A program made the position numbers and the translations under genes. Shown in pieces: positions 17,596 to 27,658 of a DNA stretch of 64,000 nt (position 1 is its first letter; each line of letters opens with the position of its first letter). Below the pieces are notes generated by a model. It saw only the letters and a list, made by a program, of their open reading frames with translations, searched no databases and was not told the DNA's origin. The DNA is from Candidatus Heimdallarchaeota archaeon (GTDB lineage Archaea; Asgardarchaeota; Heimdallarchaeia; Heimdallarchaeales; Kariarchaeaceae): NCBI GenBank assembly GCA_030149205.1, contig JASBSB010000006.1, forward strand, positions 310,001-374,000, read 5' to 3'.

Positions 17596-18807
17596 ATGAA
17601 GAATTCAAAAATACCACATGATCTTTTGTTAGAGATTGTAGAAGAGAAGCACCAGATGCTTGAAAAAATAATGGTTGAGGAGGGCATTGGTTGTTGGGTG
17701 GTCTTCATGAGAGAGACATCAATAAACCCAGAACCTGTTCAAAACCTCGTGATAGGTGGAGATATTGTCTGGGAAAGTGCTTTTGTATTCACCTCTATTG
17801 GAAAATTTCGAAAGATTGCCTTGGTTGGTAACTTTGATGCTAAAGCAGAGGAATCAAAAGGGATCTGGACAGAGGTTAGGTCATACGTTAACGGTATTTC
17901 TGATGAGCTGAAAACCTTAATCAAGGAGATCTCTCCAAATAGTATAGCAATAAACTATTCTGAGGATGATGTTAGTGCTGATGGACTTTCTCATGGGATG
18001 TATCTCAAGCTCAGAGAGATACTCCCCAACCAGAAATTTGTGTCAGCTGAGAGAATTATCCAAAGAATCAGAGCAAAGAAGACTGAAAGCGAATTGGAGC
18101 AGATTAAACTTGCAGCACAACTGACTGAGACAATCAACCAAAAAGCTATATCGAAAGTTCGACTTGGAATGACTGAAAGGGAGATCCAGTGGATATTTCA
18201 TCAGTTGATGGACGAGTATGAGGTTGAGGAGGCATGGCAAAGAGTTTCCTGTCCAGCCATCGATGCTGGCCCCGAGAAAGAGATGGGACATGTGGGGCCA
18301 ACAGACCTGTCAATTACCAAATATAACACTTTACACAATGATTTTGGAATAAGATACAATGGATACTGTTCTGATATACAACGAATGTGGTTTTTTGGAG
18401 AAGATGAAGAGATTCCTGAAATGTTGACTCATGCCTTTGAGACAGTTAGAACCGCAATTCACATCGCAGCCAAATTTATTAGACCTGGAGTCAAGGGGTT
18501 TGAGGTGGATAAAATTGCAAGGGATTACGTGATCTCCAGAGGGTATGAAGAATACAAACATGCGTTGGGACATCAGGTTGGCACCCAGGCACATGATGGA
18601 GGAACAATATTGGGACCAAAATGGGAGAGGTATGGGAAGCTCCCTGAGGGGATAATCGAGGAGGGAAATGTCTTTACTCTTGAATTATATGTTAAAACTG
18701 CTCACTTTGGAATGGTCTCCCTTGAAGAGATGATCATTGTAAGAAACGGTCTCGCAGAGTTCATTGTACCCCCTCAAGAAAAATTCATTACTATATCTCA
18801 TCATTAA
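17596..18807 (+). CDS. M24 family metallopeptidase (Xaa-Pro aminopeptidase/prolidase type)
   Basis: Cytoplasmic two-domain peptidase of 403 residues: a creatinase-type N-terminal domain (about 1-160) and the pita-bread catalytic domain. The five metal ligands are visible in order: Asp in HNDFGIRYNG, Asp in YCSDIQRMW, His in ALGHQVG, Glu in TLELYVKT and Glu in VSLEEMII. Family members release the N-terminal residue before proline or split X-Pro dipeptides. The block HALGHQVGTQAHDGG is more like the Xaa-Pro than the methionine aminopeptidase branch. The 3' end overlaps the convergent 7TM paralogue by four bases. Confidence 0.88.
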   Translation: MKNSKIPHDLLLEIVEEKHQMLEKIMVEEGIGCWVVFMRETSINPEPVQNLVIGGDIVWESAFVFTSIGKFRKIALVGNFDAKAEESKGIWTEVRSYVNGISDELKTLIKEISPNSIAINYSEDDVSADGLSHGMYLKLREILPNQKFVSAERIIQRIRAKKTESELEQIKLAAQLTETINQKAISKVRLGMTEREIQWIFHQLMDEYEVEEAWQRVSCPAIDAGPEKEMGHVGPTDLSITKYNTLHNDFGIRYNGYCSDIQRMWFFGEDEEIPEMLTHAFETVRTAIHIAAKFIRPGVKGFEVDKIARDYVISRGYEEYKHALGHQVGTQAHDGGTILGPKWERYGKLPEGIIEEGNVFTLELYVKTAHFGMVSLEEMIIVRNGLAEFIVPPQEKFITISHH

Positions 18808-20069
18808 CCTAGTTCTCTTAGAATCAACTCTCTCAAACCAGGTGGTTCAAGCATTGAAGTCTTTTCAAGGAGTGTTCGGTTTTCGTACACTTTAAGAAAT
18901 TGATAAACGTCCTTAGATAGTTGATTTAAGATGATATCCAAAAATTTGCTCAATCTCTCAGCAACTACTGCAAACAACCATATTTCATCTCCAACCTGTA
19001 TCTTTTTAATTATGACTGCCCTCATATCCATACGAACAACGATCTCTTCATTATTAAGTCCATTCAAGGAGTTAAAATACATGAAGATTGCACTAACAAA
19101 TCCACCTTTCAAAAGTTTATTTGAGGTCGATGTTTTAGTCAACTGAAATTGATACACCGGTACCCCTCCATTTTTAATTATGAATAATTCGTATACAGGT
19201 GAAACCAAAGTTGTCAAGAAGTTTGGGTCTCTTAGGTAAAGTATTAGCAAGGGAATAAAGAACAGAGGGATTACTTCACTTCCAAAAAACACCTTTGGAA
19301 ATCGGAATAATGTGTATGTGGTCATGAGAATCAAGGCCTCAACAAGCCCAAGAACTAGAGTGAACTGAAATCGAGCTGAGCGTGTAAAATCTCTGGAATT
19401 TAAACGTAGATTTAAGCAGTTATAATAAGAATAAGCAGCATAAATTGAAACAAATAGGCCACCAGCAAAGTAAATTGTAAATTGAATAAAGGGAGCGATT
19501 ACAGGGTCTTGAAAATAATCAACTCCGCTGATAGAATAGACGATTGTTAAAAAAATCGCTGGTGCAACCCCTATGATTATTATGAAGGATTTTAATATTG
19601 TAACTCGTAAATTTCGTTGGTATTCTAAATGTAAAAAGGTGAAAAATATAAAGAGGGCAAAGAAAAGAAACCAGAAATAATCGTGAAGATGGTAATCTAA
19701 ATAATCTAATTTGTCAGGCACAAACGCTTTAGAGCTTGATTGAACATAAGCACTCCAAAAATAAGATAATGACACACTTAAGATACTAAGAGCAAAATAC
19801 TTGCTGACTCCCAACCTTTTAATTCGAATCGCTTGGAGCACAAAGATCAAATCAAACAGGAAAAGGATTAACCCCGGTACAACAAAATATAGAGGTAAAT
19901 GTTGCCATTCCATTGTTCGAATTACAAAGTAGTTGCTGGAATAAACCGGTTCAGAAAAAAAGTAGACAGCACTTACATAAAGTAGTTGAATTACCAAAAC
20001 GGGAATCCCTATGGTTTTTACAACCTTCTTCGACCCATCTTTGAATCCAACCAACTCATATGGATTCAT
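18804..20069 (-). CDS. 7TM membrane protein with longin/roadblock-like C-terminal domain (paralogue 4)
   Basis: 421 residues. About seven membrane helices lie between residues 18 and 280. The tail begins with YELFIIKNGGVPVYQFQL and continues with LLKGGFVSAIFMYFNSL, then RAVIIKKIQVGDEIWLFAVV and a long helix. A strand with GG followed by a helix with GGFxSAI and a strand pair is the layout of longin/roadblock-type domains, which in Asgard archaea and eukaryotes often act on small GTPases; the assignment is by pattern only. It is closest to paralogue 5 (22.8 kb), sharing the Y-E block, GGxxxAIF and the DEIW/DEQIW turn. A TATA-like box at 20091-20100 is 27 bases before the ATG. Confidence 0.75.
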   Translation of the reverse strand: MNPYELVGFKDGSKKVVKTIGIPVLVIQLLYVSAVYFFSEPVYSSNYFVIRTMEWQHLPLYFVVPGLILFLFDLIFVLQAIRIKRLGVSKYFALSILSVSLSYFWSAYVQSSSKAFVPDKLDYLDYHLHDYFWFLFFALFIFFTFLHLEYQRNLRVTILKSFIIIIGVAPAIFLTIVYSISGVDYFQDPVIAPFIQFTIYFAGGLFVSIYAAYSYYNCLNLRLNSRDFTRSARFQFTLVLGLVEALILMTTYTLFRFPKVFFGSEVIPLFFIPLLILYLRDPNFLTTLVSPVYELFIIKNGGVPVYQFQLTKTSTSNKLLKGGFVSAIFMYFNSLNGLNNEEIVVRMDMRAVIIKKIQVGDEIWLFAVVAERLSKFLDIILNQLSKDVYQFLKVYENRTLLEKTSMLEPPGLRELILRELG

Positions 20070-20090
20070 GATAGCTCAATGTCTATATTC

Positions 20091-20100
20091 TTTATAAAGA
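20091..20100 (-). promoter_or_regulatory. TATA-like box of 7TM paralogue 4
   Basis: TCTTTATAAA on the minus strand, centred about 27 bases before the ATG at 20069. Confidence 0.5.
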
Positions 20101-20183
20101 CAAATGGTTGGATGTTATGAAATTGAATTTAATTTGTTAGCTTTTTTTTAACTCATTTAGTGACTTCTTAAAACGAACTAATC

Positions 20184-22685
20184 TTAAGAATTTAGAAACT
20201 TTTTGAACTGTAGACGTATCTCAAGCTGCTCAAATGCCACATCAACGGCATCACTGACTCTAGGATTCTTAGAGACATATCCCTCAAAGAATTTTTCCAT
20301 GTCTTCTTTTTGCTCATAGCTCTGTTGTACCACATTTAGAATAGCACCCTGAAACATAAAATTGTTAAGAGCTTCAAAAGAGTCTAAGTTTGCAATATAC
20401 CACTCCCAGATATCCTTTCTTACAACCTCATTTCTGGTCAGGCGTGATATCGCAACACCACGATTCCTGCTTGGTATATCTGTGAAAACAAGACCCATCA
20501 CATCTTCTAATAGATTCTTATCTGAAAGTGAGCAAAGCGCATTGATTGAGTAAATAAATTCTGTTTCACTACTTGGAGACTTGAACTGTTTCATCAACCA
20601 ATCATAATCATTTGTAAATTCAGCACCTACAGCAAAAAGAACAGAACGCAGATCAGCACTAACTGCTTTTCCAGCCTTAAGTTTTTCGAATTCTCCAAGA
20701 GCGAATCTCTTAGCCTCCTCTAGACCCATCTTTATTGCAATATAGAGTAAGCTTCCCCTGATAATAGAGATCCCCATACCCTCATCATCCTTGGGTGAGT
20801 AACCTATACGAGAGAATACCTTTTGAAGAAAAGTGGTTCCAAATTTTTTAACTTTTTCTTTGACCTCACCATCTTCGAGCAGATCATAGATGTAATGGAG
20901 ATGAGAGGCTACAGAGAAAATTCCAAGGTGTGAACTCTCATCGCTAAAGCTATCAGCAAATTCTAGATATTGATCCAAGGATATTTTTTTAGCCTTCAAT
21001 AGAGCAAAGAGATTATCTTCCAAGCCAAATCGATCCTTTGAATTGATTGTCTTGTTTCTGACTAGTTCTGAGTGACTTGCAATCAAATCAGAGGGATAGT
21101 TTATCCTGTAAAAGCCACTAAAGTCCTCATTTAATGTGAAAGTATCAAAGCTGGGTACCGTTTCAGTATGTGATTGACCATCAAAACTGAATTTTCTGCG
21201 CTCGAGTAATTTGTTATCTTTATAGAGATTTAAGGTCACAGGCACTACCCAAAGCATTTTAGAATCAGACGAAAGGTAAGTGAATCTTTTTTGTGAAAAT
21301 CTTAGCTGATTCCCTTCATGTACTATGTTTACAATTGGAATCCCTTCCTGTAAGACCCACGATTCCATCATCTTCACGATAGGTTTTCCGGTTGCCTCCT
21401 CTAGGCTTTCCCACAGGTTATTGCTTTTGGTCACCCCAAACGCATGTTTCTTGAAATAAGCCCTCAAACCCTTTCTGAAATCATCTTGACCCAAAAAGTA
21501 CTCGACCTGCCTGAGGATAGAACCACCCTTACTGTACAATATTGGAACTGTTTTGGCAGTAAATGAAATGGCCGCATCACCTTCAATTTCAATTGGTGAG
21601 GTTTTAATCATGCTATCCCAATCCATCACACCACTCGTACTTCTTGCCCCTCTAGGAAGGCCTGTATCCATCACAAAGTAATCAAAAATGTGTTTCTCTG
21701 GATAGTAGTGATCCACCACCCTAGTTGCGAAGAAGGTTGCAAAGGATTCATTTAACCATAGATATTTCCATGTCTCAGGGCTAACCAAGTTTCCAAACCA
21801 TTGGTGTGCAATCTCATGTGCTATAACGGACAAAATTGAGTTCTCTTGTGATTTTGATGTCATCCCCTCATAGTGGAGAAGTGCATTCTCTCGATAGAGG
21901 ATAGCACCCCAGTTCTCCATTGCACCAGCTGCAAAATCAGGTGTGGCTATCTGATCAAGTTTGGGGAGTGGATAAGGTTGATCAAAGTATTCCTCATCAA
22001 AATCTACCACTTTTATTCCAAAATCAAGGGCAAATTGACCATGCTTTTGTGGTTTACCCGGGGATGCGATGACTCTAAACAGTTTGTCTTTGTGTTGCTT
22101 TTCTATGTAATCAAACTCACCCACACCGAAGAATACAAGATAAGTTGACATTTTAGGTGTTCTGTCAAAGGTTACCAGTTTCTTGTCTCCTTTCTCTTCC
22201 TCTTTAACAATTGGCATGTTCGAGATTGTCATATACTTCTTTTCAGTGAGAAACCTAATATCAAAGGTTGCTTTTTTACCAGGGATATCAAAGCAGGGAA
22301 AGGCCCGTCTGGCATCATTTGCCTGAAATTGAGTGACTACCACATATCTCTCTTCATTGTCAACAAAGTACTTGGATCTATAAAACCCAGCAAGCTTATC
22401 ATTGTGCTCGCCAGTATACATAAATTTAATTCGAAAATCTCCTTCAACCTTAAAGGGTAGTTTTAACTCTATCTCCTGATTTTCTACATCCAATTTGAAG
22501 TCTTTAATCTCCTCGGATTTATTCTGAGTCAAAAGTTCGATTGAATGATAATTCAGCTCCAAAGAGTTCATAACCACTTTTGAAACACTTTCATCAGAAT
22601 GAAGTGATGCTTCACAGATCCCTTCAAACTTAAATGTTTCTAAGTTCGGTTCAAGATAAATATCATAATGAGTTGGTAATACCAT
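20184..22685 (-). CDS. M1 family aminopeptidase (tricorn-interacting factor/puromycin-sensitive type)
   Basis: Zinc aminopeptidase of 833 residues, cytoplasmic, that trims peptides from the N-terminus, typically downstream of the proteasome or tricorn. The exopeptidase motif GAMEN lies near residue 254 and the zinc site HEIAH near 290, with the third ligand Glu in WLNESFATF about 19 residues on. The N-terminal beta saddle (1-190) and the helical ERAP1_C-like C-terminal domain (about 510-825) give the four-domain architecture and the full length. A box ATATTTAAAA (22711-22720, minus strand) precedes the ATG by about 30 bases. It lies between two members of the 7TM family but has no visible functional link with them. 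Confidence 0.93.
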   Translation of the reverse strand: MVLPTHYDIYLEPNLETFKFEGICEASLHSDESVSKVVMNSLELNYHSIELLTQNKSEEIKDFKLDVENQEIELKLPFKVEGDFRIKFMYTGEHNDKLAGFYRSKYFVDNEERYVVVTQFQANDARRAFPCFDIPGKKATFDIRFLTEKKYMTISNMPIVKEEEKGDKKLVTFDRTPKMSTYLVFFGVGEFDYIEKQHKDKLFRVIASPGKPQKHGQFALDFGIKVVDFDEEYFDQPYPLPKLDQIATPDFAAGAMENWGAILYRENALLHYEGMTSKSQENSILSVIAHEIAHQWFGNLVSPETWKYLWLNESFATFFATRVVDHYYPEKHIFDYFVMDTGLPRGARSTSGVMDWDSMIKTSPIEIEGDAAISFTAKTVPILYSKGGSILRQVEYFLGQDDFRKGLRAYFKKHAFGVTKSNNLWESLEEATGKPIVKMMESWVLQEGIPIVNIVHEGNQLRFSQKRFTYLSSDSKMLWVVPVTLNLYKDNKLLERRKFSFDGQSHTETVPSFDTFTLNEDFSGFYRINYPSDLIASHSELVRNKTINSKDRFGLEDNLFALLKAKKISLDQYLEFADSFSDESSHLGIFSVASHLHYIYDLLEDGEVKEKVKKFGTTFLQKVFSRIGYSPKDDEGMGISIIRGSLLYIAIKMGLEEAKRFALGEFEKLKAGKAVSADLRSVLFAVGAEFTNDYDWLMKQFKSPSSETEFIYSINALCSLSDKNLLEDVMGLVFTDIPSRNRGVAISRLTRNEVVRKDIWEWYIANLDSFEALNNFMFQGAILNVVQQSYEQKEDMEKFFEGYVSKNPRVSDAVDVAFEQLEIRLQFKKFLNS

Positions 22686-22710
22686 ATGATATGTCCTATT
22701 AGTTACCTAT

Positions 22711-22720
22711 TTTTAAATAT
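22711..22720 (-). promoter_or_regulatory. TATA-like box of the M1 aminopeptidase gene
   Basis: ATATTTAAAA on the minus strand, centred about 30 bases before the ATG at 22685. Confidence 0.45.
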
Positions 22721-22781
22721 GTGAAAGTTGTCCTATGTGAAACGTGTTATAATTGACTTCTGTTTATCGAAATTCCGTCTA

Positions 22782-24023
22782 TCAACCAAAGGAGTTTATG
22801 ACTATATCCTTTGCCTCATCTGGAAGTTCAATCACTGCACCACTTTGCTCATCCTTCGAGCGCCATTCAGTCAGTTTGTCCTTTAATGTTTTTGTAAAAT
22901 TCTCCAATGATTTTCTTAAATAGTAACTTGAGCGAGACACAATTAGTCCCACCATCCAGATCTGTTCATCTTTAGAACGGAATTTCTGCACAATAAAAGC
23001 CCTATCTTGAAGTGACACCTCGTTAAAAAATGAGTCTGTGCCAGATATTTCGTTAAAAACTGAAAATATCGCTGTTATGGCCCCACCCTTCAAATAAGCG
23101 TCTGGGTTGTTTTCTCCAATGTTGTGAAAGTTATATGAGAATGGGGTAAGACCAGTCTCATTTATTACTAAGACCTCATATATGGGGGTTGCAAGAGTGG
23201 TGATGTAGTTTGGGTTTCGACCATAAATTATTAACAATGGGAGCAGGAAAGTCACAACAATCAAGACAAACTGAACATTGACGATCCCCGGAACAATACT
23301 GTCAACTGCATATAAAATTATTCCCTCAGTTATCCCTGCAAAACTAGCAAACTGAACCTGTGCATTTACATCCTGGCCTATAAGCTTATAATTCCGTAAA
23401 CTTCGGTAAAAAGAAACTGTTCCAAAAGCAGCGACAAAGAGCAAGCCACCAATAAAAAACAATGATTTACTGAGGATTCCCAATACTGGTTCTGATAGAT
23501 AATCCTTGGTTGAGAGTAATGAGGCTAATCCTACCAACACAACTGGAGAAACGGAACCGAGGGTGATAACTGATCTGGAAAGTGGGGGAAATATGTTTGT
23601 TTGGAATTCCAAGTGAAGATAAAGAAATATAACAAAGATTCCAGCCAATATGAACCAAACTTGGTCATGTAATACGTAATTTACCAATGGGTAGGGTTTT
23701 GCATCCTTCCAGGTAGTTTCATCAATTATCCAAGACCAAGTAAACATTAGAATTGCAAAAATCATTGAAAAGATGAAATACAAGGCATTTGTCATGTTCT
23801 CCCGTCTATAACTCACTATGATAAGCCTAGACGTAAATATAATCATAATTATTATCGGGAACAGATAATAGGGAAGAATCCCACCTATTCTTAGCCATCT
23901 AAATTGTGACCATGATTCAGCAACAGAAGGCACTGAAAGAGTACCAATCTCAATCAAAAGGATCACCTGAGTTAGAAAAAAAGGCCATCCAACAGTCTTA
24001 ATAAAATTTCCAGAATCACTCAT
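22782..24023 (-). CDS. 7TM membrane protein with longin/roadblock-like C-terminal domain (paralogue 5)
   Basis: 413 residues with about seven membrane helices between residues 12 and 275, and a cytoplasmic-type tail. The tail opens with IYEVLVINETGLTPFSYNF, continues with YLKGGAITAIFSVFNEI, RAFIVQKFRSKDEQIWMVGLI and a long charged helix. These blocks line up with paralogue 4, and several membrane-part features (LxDQVWF or LHDYFWF between helices 3 and 4) also match, so the two probably arose from one ancestor. No catalytic motif is present. A sensor whose tail contacts a partner protein is a plausible but unproven role. Confidence 0.75.
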   Translation of the reverse strand: MSDSGNFIKTVGWPFFLTQVILLIEIGTLSVPSVAESWSQFRWLRIGGILPYYLFPIIIMIIFTSRLIIVSYRRENMTNALYFIFSMIFAILMFTWSWIIDETTWKDAKPYPLVNYVLHDQVWFILAGIFVIFLYLHLEFQTNIFPPLSRSVITLGSVSPVVLVGLASLLSTKDYLSEPVLGILSKSLFFIGGLLFVAAFGTVSFYRSLRNYKLIGQDVNAQVQFASFAGITEGIILYAVDSIVPGIVNVQFVLIVVTFLLPLLIIYGRNPNYITTLATPIYEVLVINETGLTPFSYNFHNIGENNPDAYLKGGAITAIFSVFNEISGTDSFFNEVSLQDRAFIVQKFRSKDEQIWMVGLIVSRSSYYLRKSLENFTKTLKDKLTEWRSKDEQSGAVIELPDEAKDIVINSFG

Positions 24024-24209
24024 GCAGAATACAATTTTAACTTAGGTTAAAAACGTTTAACAATATTTCCTTTTCCTATCCATTCTTTCTATAAAATAAT
24101 TGAGATATAAGCAACAAATTATATTTTATGAATTTAAGGACTCAAAGGTTCAAATTCAACTTAATTTTGGAGTGAAAAATAATGCAGAAAAAGTATTTTA
24201 TTATCATAA

Positions 24210-24220
24210 TCTTTTAATCC
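24210..24220 (+). promoter_or_regulatory. TATA-like box of the 3-helix membrane protein gene
   Basis: TCTTTTAATCC is centred about 28 bases before the ATG at 24243; leaderless arrangement. Confidence 0.45.
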
Positions 24221-24242
24221 AAGAGTATAGAAATTTGAGTAT

Positions 24243-24683
24243 ATGAGCAAATCTCCAACTAATTATTATATTAGTACCCATGAGGAGGATGTTCAAACAG
24301 ACCAAAAGTTGCTTGAAAAAAGGTTAGCACTAAAGTATAAACAGATGGTGAGACGTAAAGGTTTGAAGTATCTTATCATATGGATAATAATTGGCGTTGT
24401 ATTTTATTTTTACTTCCCAAATTTTCCAGACGTCTACTTTGGGACTAATAAATACTTTCAAATCGCAGGCGTTATAGGGAGCCTGGCCCTCTTTTCTGTA
24501 TATTCGAGTTTTATTGGAGGTTCAAAACCCCAGTTTCCAGCAATGGCATACAGTGGAACCCAGTACAATATTATTAATGACATTAATAACTCCAGAACCA
24601 GAATGTTTGAAACCGTGTTAGCCCCATCAATAGGGCTGATGCTCTCACTCTTCTTTATGGTTCTTGGATTTAAGTTCGGATAA
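24243..24683 (+). CDS. Small membrane protein with three predicted helices, unknown function
   Basis: 146 residues. A polar N-terminus with a basic stretch (YKQMVRRKGLKY, about 32-43) leads into two adjacent helices (about 44-62 and 74-91). A polar loop (95-120) and a third helix (about 123-145) follow. By the positive-inside rule the N-terminus would be cytoplasmic. I recognise no family. It is on the same strand as IMP dehydrogenase 61 bases downstream, but the latter has its own likely promoter region, so a link is doubtful. Confidence 0.6.
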   Translation: MSKSPTNYYISTHEEDVQTDQKLLEKRLALKYKQMVRRKGLKYLIIWIIIGVVFYFYFPNFPDVYFGTNKYFQIAGVIGSLALFSVYSSFIGGSKPQFPAMAYSGTQYNIINDINNSRTRMFETVLAPSIGLMLSLFFMVLGFKFG

Positions 24684-24743
24684 TATGTTTTTTTGTTGAC
24701 ATACTTGCAAAGTTTTTTAGAAATTACATGAATACAAAAATGG

Positions 24744-26171
24744 ATGCAAATCAGAACCGGTCTAACCTTTCAAGATGTGTTACTGGTACCCAAGCTCAGT
24801 GATGTGAATACCAGAAGATCAATAGAAGTAACCACAAATCTTACAAAGAAGATTCATATGAACATACCAATTGTCGCTTCAAACATGGACACTGTCTGTG
24901 AATCAGATATGGCAATCCAAATGGCTCGCATGGGTGGGATTGGGTTTATTCATAGGTTCCTAACCATCGACGATCAAGTTAGAGAACTTGAGAAAGTGAA
25001 GAGAGCTGAGAGTGTGATTATTGAAAGACCCTACACTATATCACCAAATCAATCTGTGAATGAAGCGGTGGAGGTTATGGAGACTAAAAAGGTGTCTGGG
25101 CTTATCGTCTTGGATGACAAAATGACTGTGAGTGGGATAATCACTCAAAGAGATGTAGCATTTGCCAAACAGGGTCAGACTGTGGAACAGGTCATGACTA
25201 AGAAGGTTGTTTCTGGAGAAGTGGGCATCAAAATGGAACAGGCCAAAGAGTTGATGTACCAACACAGAATTGAAAAACTACCAATCCTTTCAGAAGACAA
25301 GAAACTAAAAGGTCTCATCACACTGCAAGACATTATTAAAAAGGAAGAGAACCCATTCGCAACCAAAGATTCGAAGGGAAGATTAGCGGTTGGTGCCGCA
25401 GTCGGTGTAAAAGGTGACTACCTCAAAAGAACTGAAGCCCTTGTAAACGCAGAAGTGGATGCCATTGTTGTTGATATAGCTCATGGTCATTCAACCCTGG
25501 CAATCAACACTGTAAAGAAGATAAAGAAGGAGTTTGATGTTGAGGTTGTTGCAGGAAATGTGGCAACTAAGCAGGGAACGGAAGATCTAATAGCCGCGGG
25601 TGCAGATGGGATCAAAGTTGGAGTGGGACCGGGCTCTATCTGTGTCACAAGAATTGTTGCAGGAGCAGGAGTTCCTCAGCTTACTGCCATCTTGGATTCT
25701 GCTGAGGGAGCAAAAGATGAGGGTATCCCACTTATTGCGGATGGAGGAATCAGAACCTCTGGAGACGTAGCAAAGGCACTTATGGCTGGAGCAGACTCAG
25801 TAATGCTTGGATCGTTACTTGCAGGCACTACAGAAAGCCCAGGGTTACCCATACTAAGAAATGGAAAAAGATACAAGGTGATTAGAGGAATGGCCTCATT
25901 TGGTGCAACGCTTGGGAGAGAAGCCAGGGAAAAGAAAGGATCATTTGATGAGGGAGACCTCGAGAATGTTGTTCCTGAGGGTGTAGAGGCGTTGGTTCCT
26001 TTCAAAGGTTCAGCAAAAGATGTTGTCAACCAGTTAATTGGTGGTCTGAAATCGGGAATTTCGTATTGTGGGGGTCATACTCTTGCACAAGCTAGAAAGA
26101 ATGCTGAGTTCATTAGAATCACCAGTGCTGGTGTAAAAGAAAGCAACGCACACGATGTTGAACTAGTTTGA
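24744..26171 (+). CDS. guaB: Inosine-5'-monophosphate dehydrogenase
   Basis: Oxidises IMP to XMP with NAD, the committed step of guanine nucleotide synthesis. The TIM-barrel enzyme has the start block [10 protein letters not shown], two CBS domains inserted at about residues 93-200, and the loop [11 protein letters not shown] with catalytic Cys300. [10 protein letters not shown] and the flap region with [11 protein letters not shown] follow. At 475 residues with both CBS domains it is a full-length bacterial/archaeal-type enzyme. The ATG at 24744 gives the standard N-terminus. No other purine gene is in the window. Confidence 0.96.
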   Translation: MQIRTGLTFQDVLLVPKLSDVNTRRSIEVTTNLTKKIHMNIPIVASNMDTVCESDMAIQMARMGGIGFIHRFLTIDDQVRELEKVKRAESVIIERPYTISPNQSVNEAVEVMETKKVSGLIVLDDKMTVSGIITQRDVAFAKQGQTVEQVMTKKVVSGEVGIKMEQAKELMYQHRIEKLPILSEDKKLKGLITLQDIIKKEENPFATKDSKGRLAVGAAVGVKGDYLKRTEALVNAEVDAIVVDIAHGHSTLAINTVKKIKKEFDVEVVAGNVATKQGTEDLIAAGADGIKVGVGPGSICVTRIVAGAGVPQLTAILDSAEGAKDEGIPLIADGGIRTSGDVAKALMAGADSVMLGSLLAGTTESPGLPILRNGKRYKVIRGMASFGATLGREAREKKGSFDEGDLENVVPEGVEALVPFKGSAKDVVNQLIGGLKSGISYCGGHTLAQARKNAEFIRITSAGVKESNAHDVELV

Positions 26172-26328
26172 ACTGTATTGAATTCACCACAAACCCTTGA
26201 TCTCTGAAAAAAGAAAACAAAGGAAAGCTAATCCAGTTGATATTGTTAATTCTCCGTGATCTAAAATAAAATTCCTTTAGTTGAACAGTAATAACAATGA
26301 TTAAATAATTAAATTGCTAATAGTAGCT

Positions 26329-26631
26329 ATGGTCCTTTCAGATGATAATAACCCTGAAGTTGAAGGAGATACATCCAAAGAACCTGTAATTGCCGATAAT
26401 ATGTCTGGCTTTGAAAATCCCAACTCAATTTTCAGTAGATTTAAAAACAAGCTCTCTCCAGTGAAAATGAAAACAATTGGATTCGGTCGGAGAGTACTTG
26501 GTTTTCTTAAAGATTTATTAATAAAATTTATAATTATTGGTTTGGTTTCTACATTTACATGGGGAATCGTAGATATATCAGATAAGGTGTTGTTTAAGGA
26601 TGACACTGATGAGAAGAGAAGGAGACGTTGA
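26329..26631 (+). CDS. Small single-helix membrane protein, unknown function
   Basis: About 100 residues with an acidic, disordered-looking N-terminus (MVLSDDNNPEVEGD) and an amphipathic basic stretch (FSRFKNKLSPVKMK). One hydrophobic helix (about 65-85) precedes a charged end in four arginines. A minus-strand open frame of similar size overlaps it. I prefer the plus strand for three reasons: the charge layout suits a membrane protein, a box TTAAATAATTA (26302-26312) sits about 22 bases before the ATG at 26329, and the minus frame has no such signals. I recognise no family. It resembles the two small proteins at 27.4 and 28.0 kb only in size and charge pattern. Confidence 0.5.
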   Translation: MVLSDDNNPEVEGDTSKEPVIADNMSGFENPNSIFSRFKNKLSPVKMKTIGFGRRVLGFLKDLLIKFIIIGLVSTFTWGIVDISDKVLFKDDTDEKRRRR

Positions 26632-26710
26632 GGTAGGAGTACTAGTTAAATATTGAGAACAATTGAATAATTCATTGATAACCTATATTTCAAATGTATT
26701 ATTGCTGTAA

Positions 26711-26722
26711 GGTATAAAAAAG
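26711..26722 (+). promoter_or_regulatory. TATA-like box of the second VOC gene
   Basis: GGTATAAAAAAG is centred about 25 bases before the ATG at 26742; one of the best box A matches in the window. Confidence 0.55.
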
Positions 26723-26741
26723 AGGATAATTTTTATTCCTA

Positions 26742-27170
26742 ATGAAAGCTAAAATTAACGATCTCTTCCTTTTTGTCAATGACTTACTTCTTACAAAAAA
26801 ATTCTACTCAGAATTGCTTGAGTTGGAGGAGATCTGGGTGAATCTGCATGGAGATAAAATGAGCTATGTCGTGTATACACTAGGTAACGAACAAAAGCTC
26901 CATTTTTACCGAAGGAAGCAAATTGTTGATAAACAGACAGAATGGGCTCTACAGCCAGGAAGTCAGATTGAAGAATCAAAGGAAGTTTTCTCTTTTACCC
27001 TGGAATATGACAAAGAGCAATTTAAGAGGGTTGCCAAGAATTGTATCGACAAACGGATCAGCCACACAGAACGAATTGTTGACAGAGGTGGATATTATGC
27101 CCTCACTATCCAAGACCCTGACGGATTAACGATTGATATTTATACACTAGACCCAGACGATGAACTGTGA
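26742..27170 (+). CDS. VOC (glyoxalase-fold) family protein
   Basis: 142 residues covering one vicinal-oxygen-chelate domain. It has the opening INDLFLFVNDLLLTKKFYSELL and the closing GGYYALTIQDPDGLTIDIY, where DPDG and the last-strand acidic residue are typical. It lacks the long repeat tail of the VOC protein at 17 kb and is not closely similar to it. The substrate is unknown; the family covers lactoylglutathione lyase, dioxygenases, epimerases and binding proteins. It is monocistronic by spacing. Confidence 0.8.
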   Translation: MKAKINDLFLFVNDLLLTKKFYSELLELEEIWVNLHGDKMSYVVYTLGNEQKLHFYRRKQIVDKQTEWALQPGSQIEESKEVFSFTLEYDKEQFKRVAKNCIDKRISHTERIVDRGGYYALTIQDPDGLTIDIYTLDPDDEL

Positions 27171-27325
27171 GAAAAGCGTACCTTTCAGCCTGGATGAAAA
27201 TCAGCTTAGGTGCTCATAGAGTAAATGTTCTAAGTACTTATTTAAATTCTATAAACTTAATTTCTTCTAACACCCAAAATTCTTTTAAGATAATTGAAAC
27301 CAAATAGACAAAATTGAAGGAAAAG

Positions 27326-27336
27326 AATTATAAATC
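27326..27336 (+). promoter_or_regulatory. TATA-like box of the first RMIPKR small membrane protein gene
   Basis: AATTATAAATC is centred about 25 bases before the ATG at 27356, which supports that start over the upstream TTG at 27314. Confidence 0.5.
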
Positions 27337-27355
27337 GTCGAGAATCTGCAATATT

Positions 27356-27658
27356 ATGGATGATCCCGGTAAAAAAATTTCAGGAGTATTGGAAAATACA
27401 ACAAAAAGAATGATCCCCAAAAGACTCTATCAATTCATTGTTAAACAACACCCTATCATCAGTGGGACCCTCTTAACCATCTGGACCGGATTTTGGATGT
27501 TTCTGACTATTGTATTAAATGGTCTCTTTATCTTGGTTATTCTATTAACAATTGTTGCAGTCATTGCACTTGTAGCCTTGGGAACAGGTGGTGCAGTTGA
27601 CCTGTCTGGATTGGGAAGTCTGTCTATGGGGGGCGGTGATAACAAAAAAGAAAAATAG
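27356..27658 (+). CDS. Small membrane protein, RMIPKR-xY-x-KQHPIISG type (copy 1)
   Basis: 100 residues. A short polar N-terminus is followed by the block TTKRMIPKRLYQFIVKQHPIISG (about residues 15-37), one or two hydrophobic helices (about 38-80), and a glycine/polar tail ending in basic residues. A paralogue starts about 650 bases downstream and shares the RMIP(K/R)R(L/I)Y block and the following LLTxWTxFW, although the ends differ. The conserved basic block next to the membrane suggests a cytoplasmic interaction site. I know no family with this signature, and the function is unknown. Confidence 0.65.
   Translation: MDDPGKKISGVLENTTKRMIPKRLYQFIVKQHPIISGTLLTIWTGFWMFLTIVLNGLFILVILLTIVAVIALVALGTGGAVDLSGLGSLSMGGGDNKKEK

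Noticed and set aside
26301..26606. Minus-strand open frame opposite the small membrane protein
   Set aside because: It lacks a promoter box and a sensible membrane or soluble pattern; the plus-strand gene has both a box A and a plausible charge layout.
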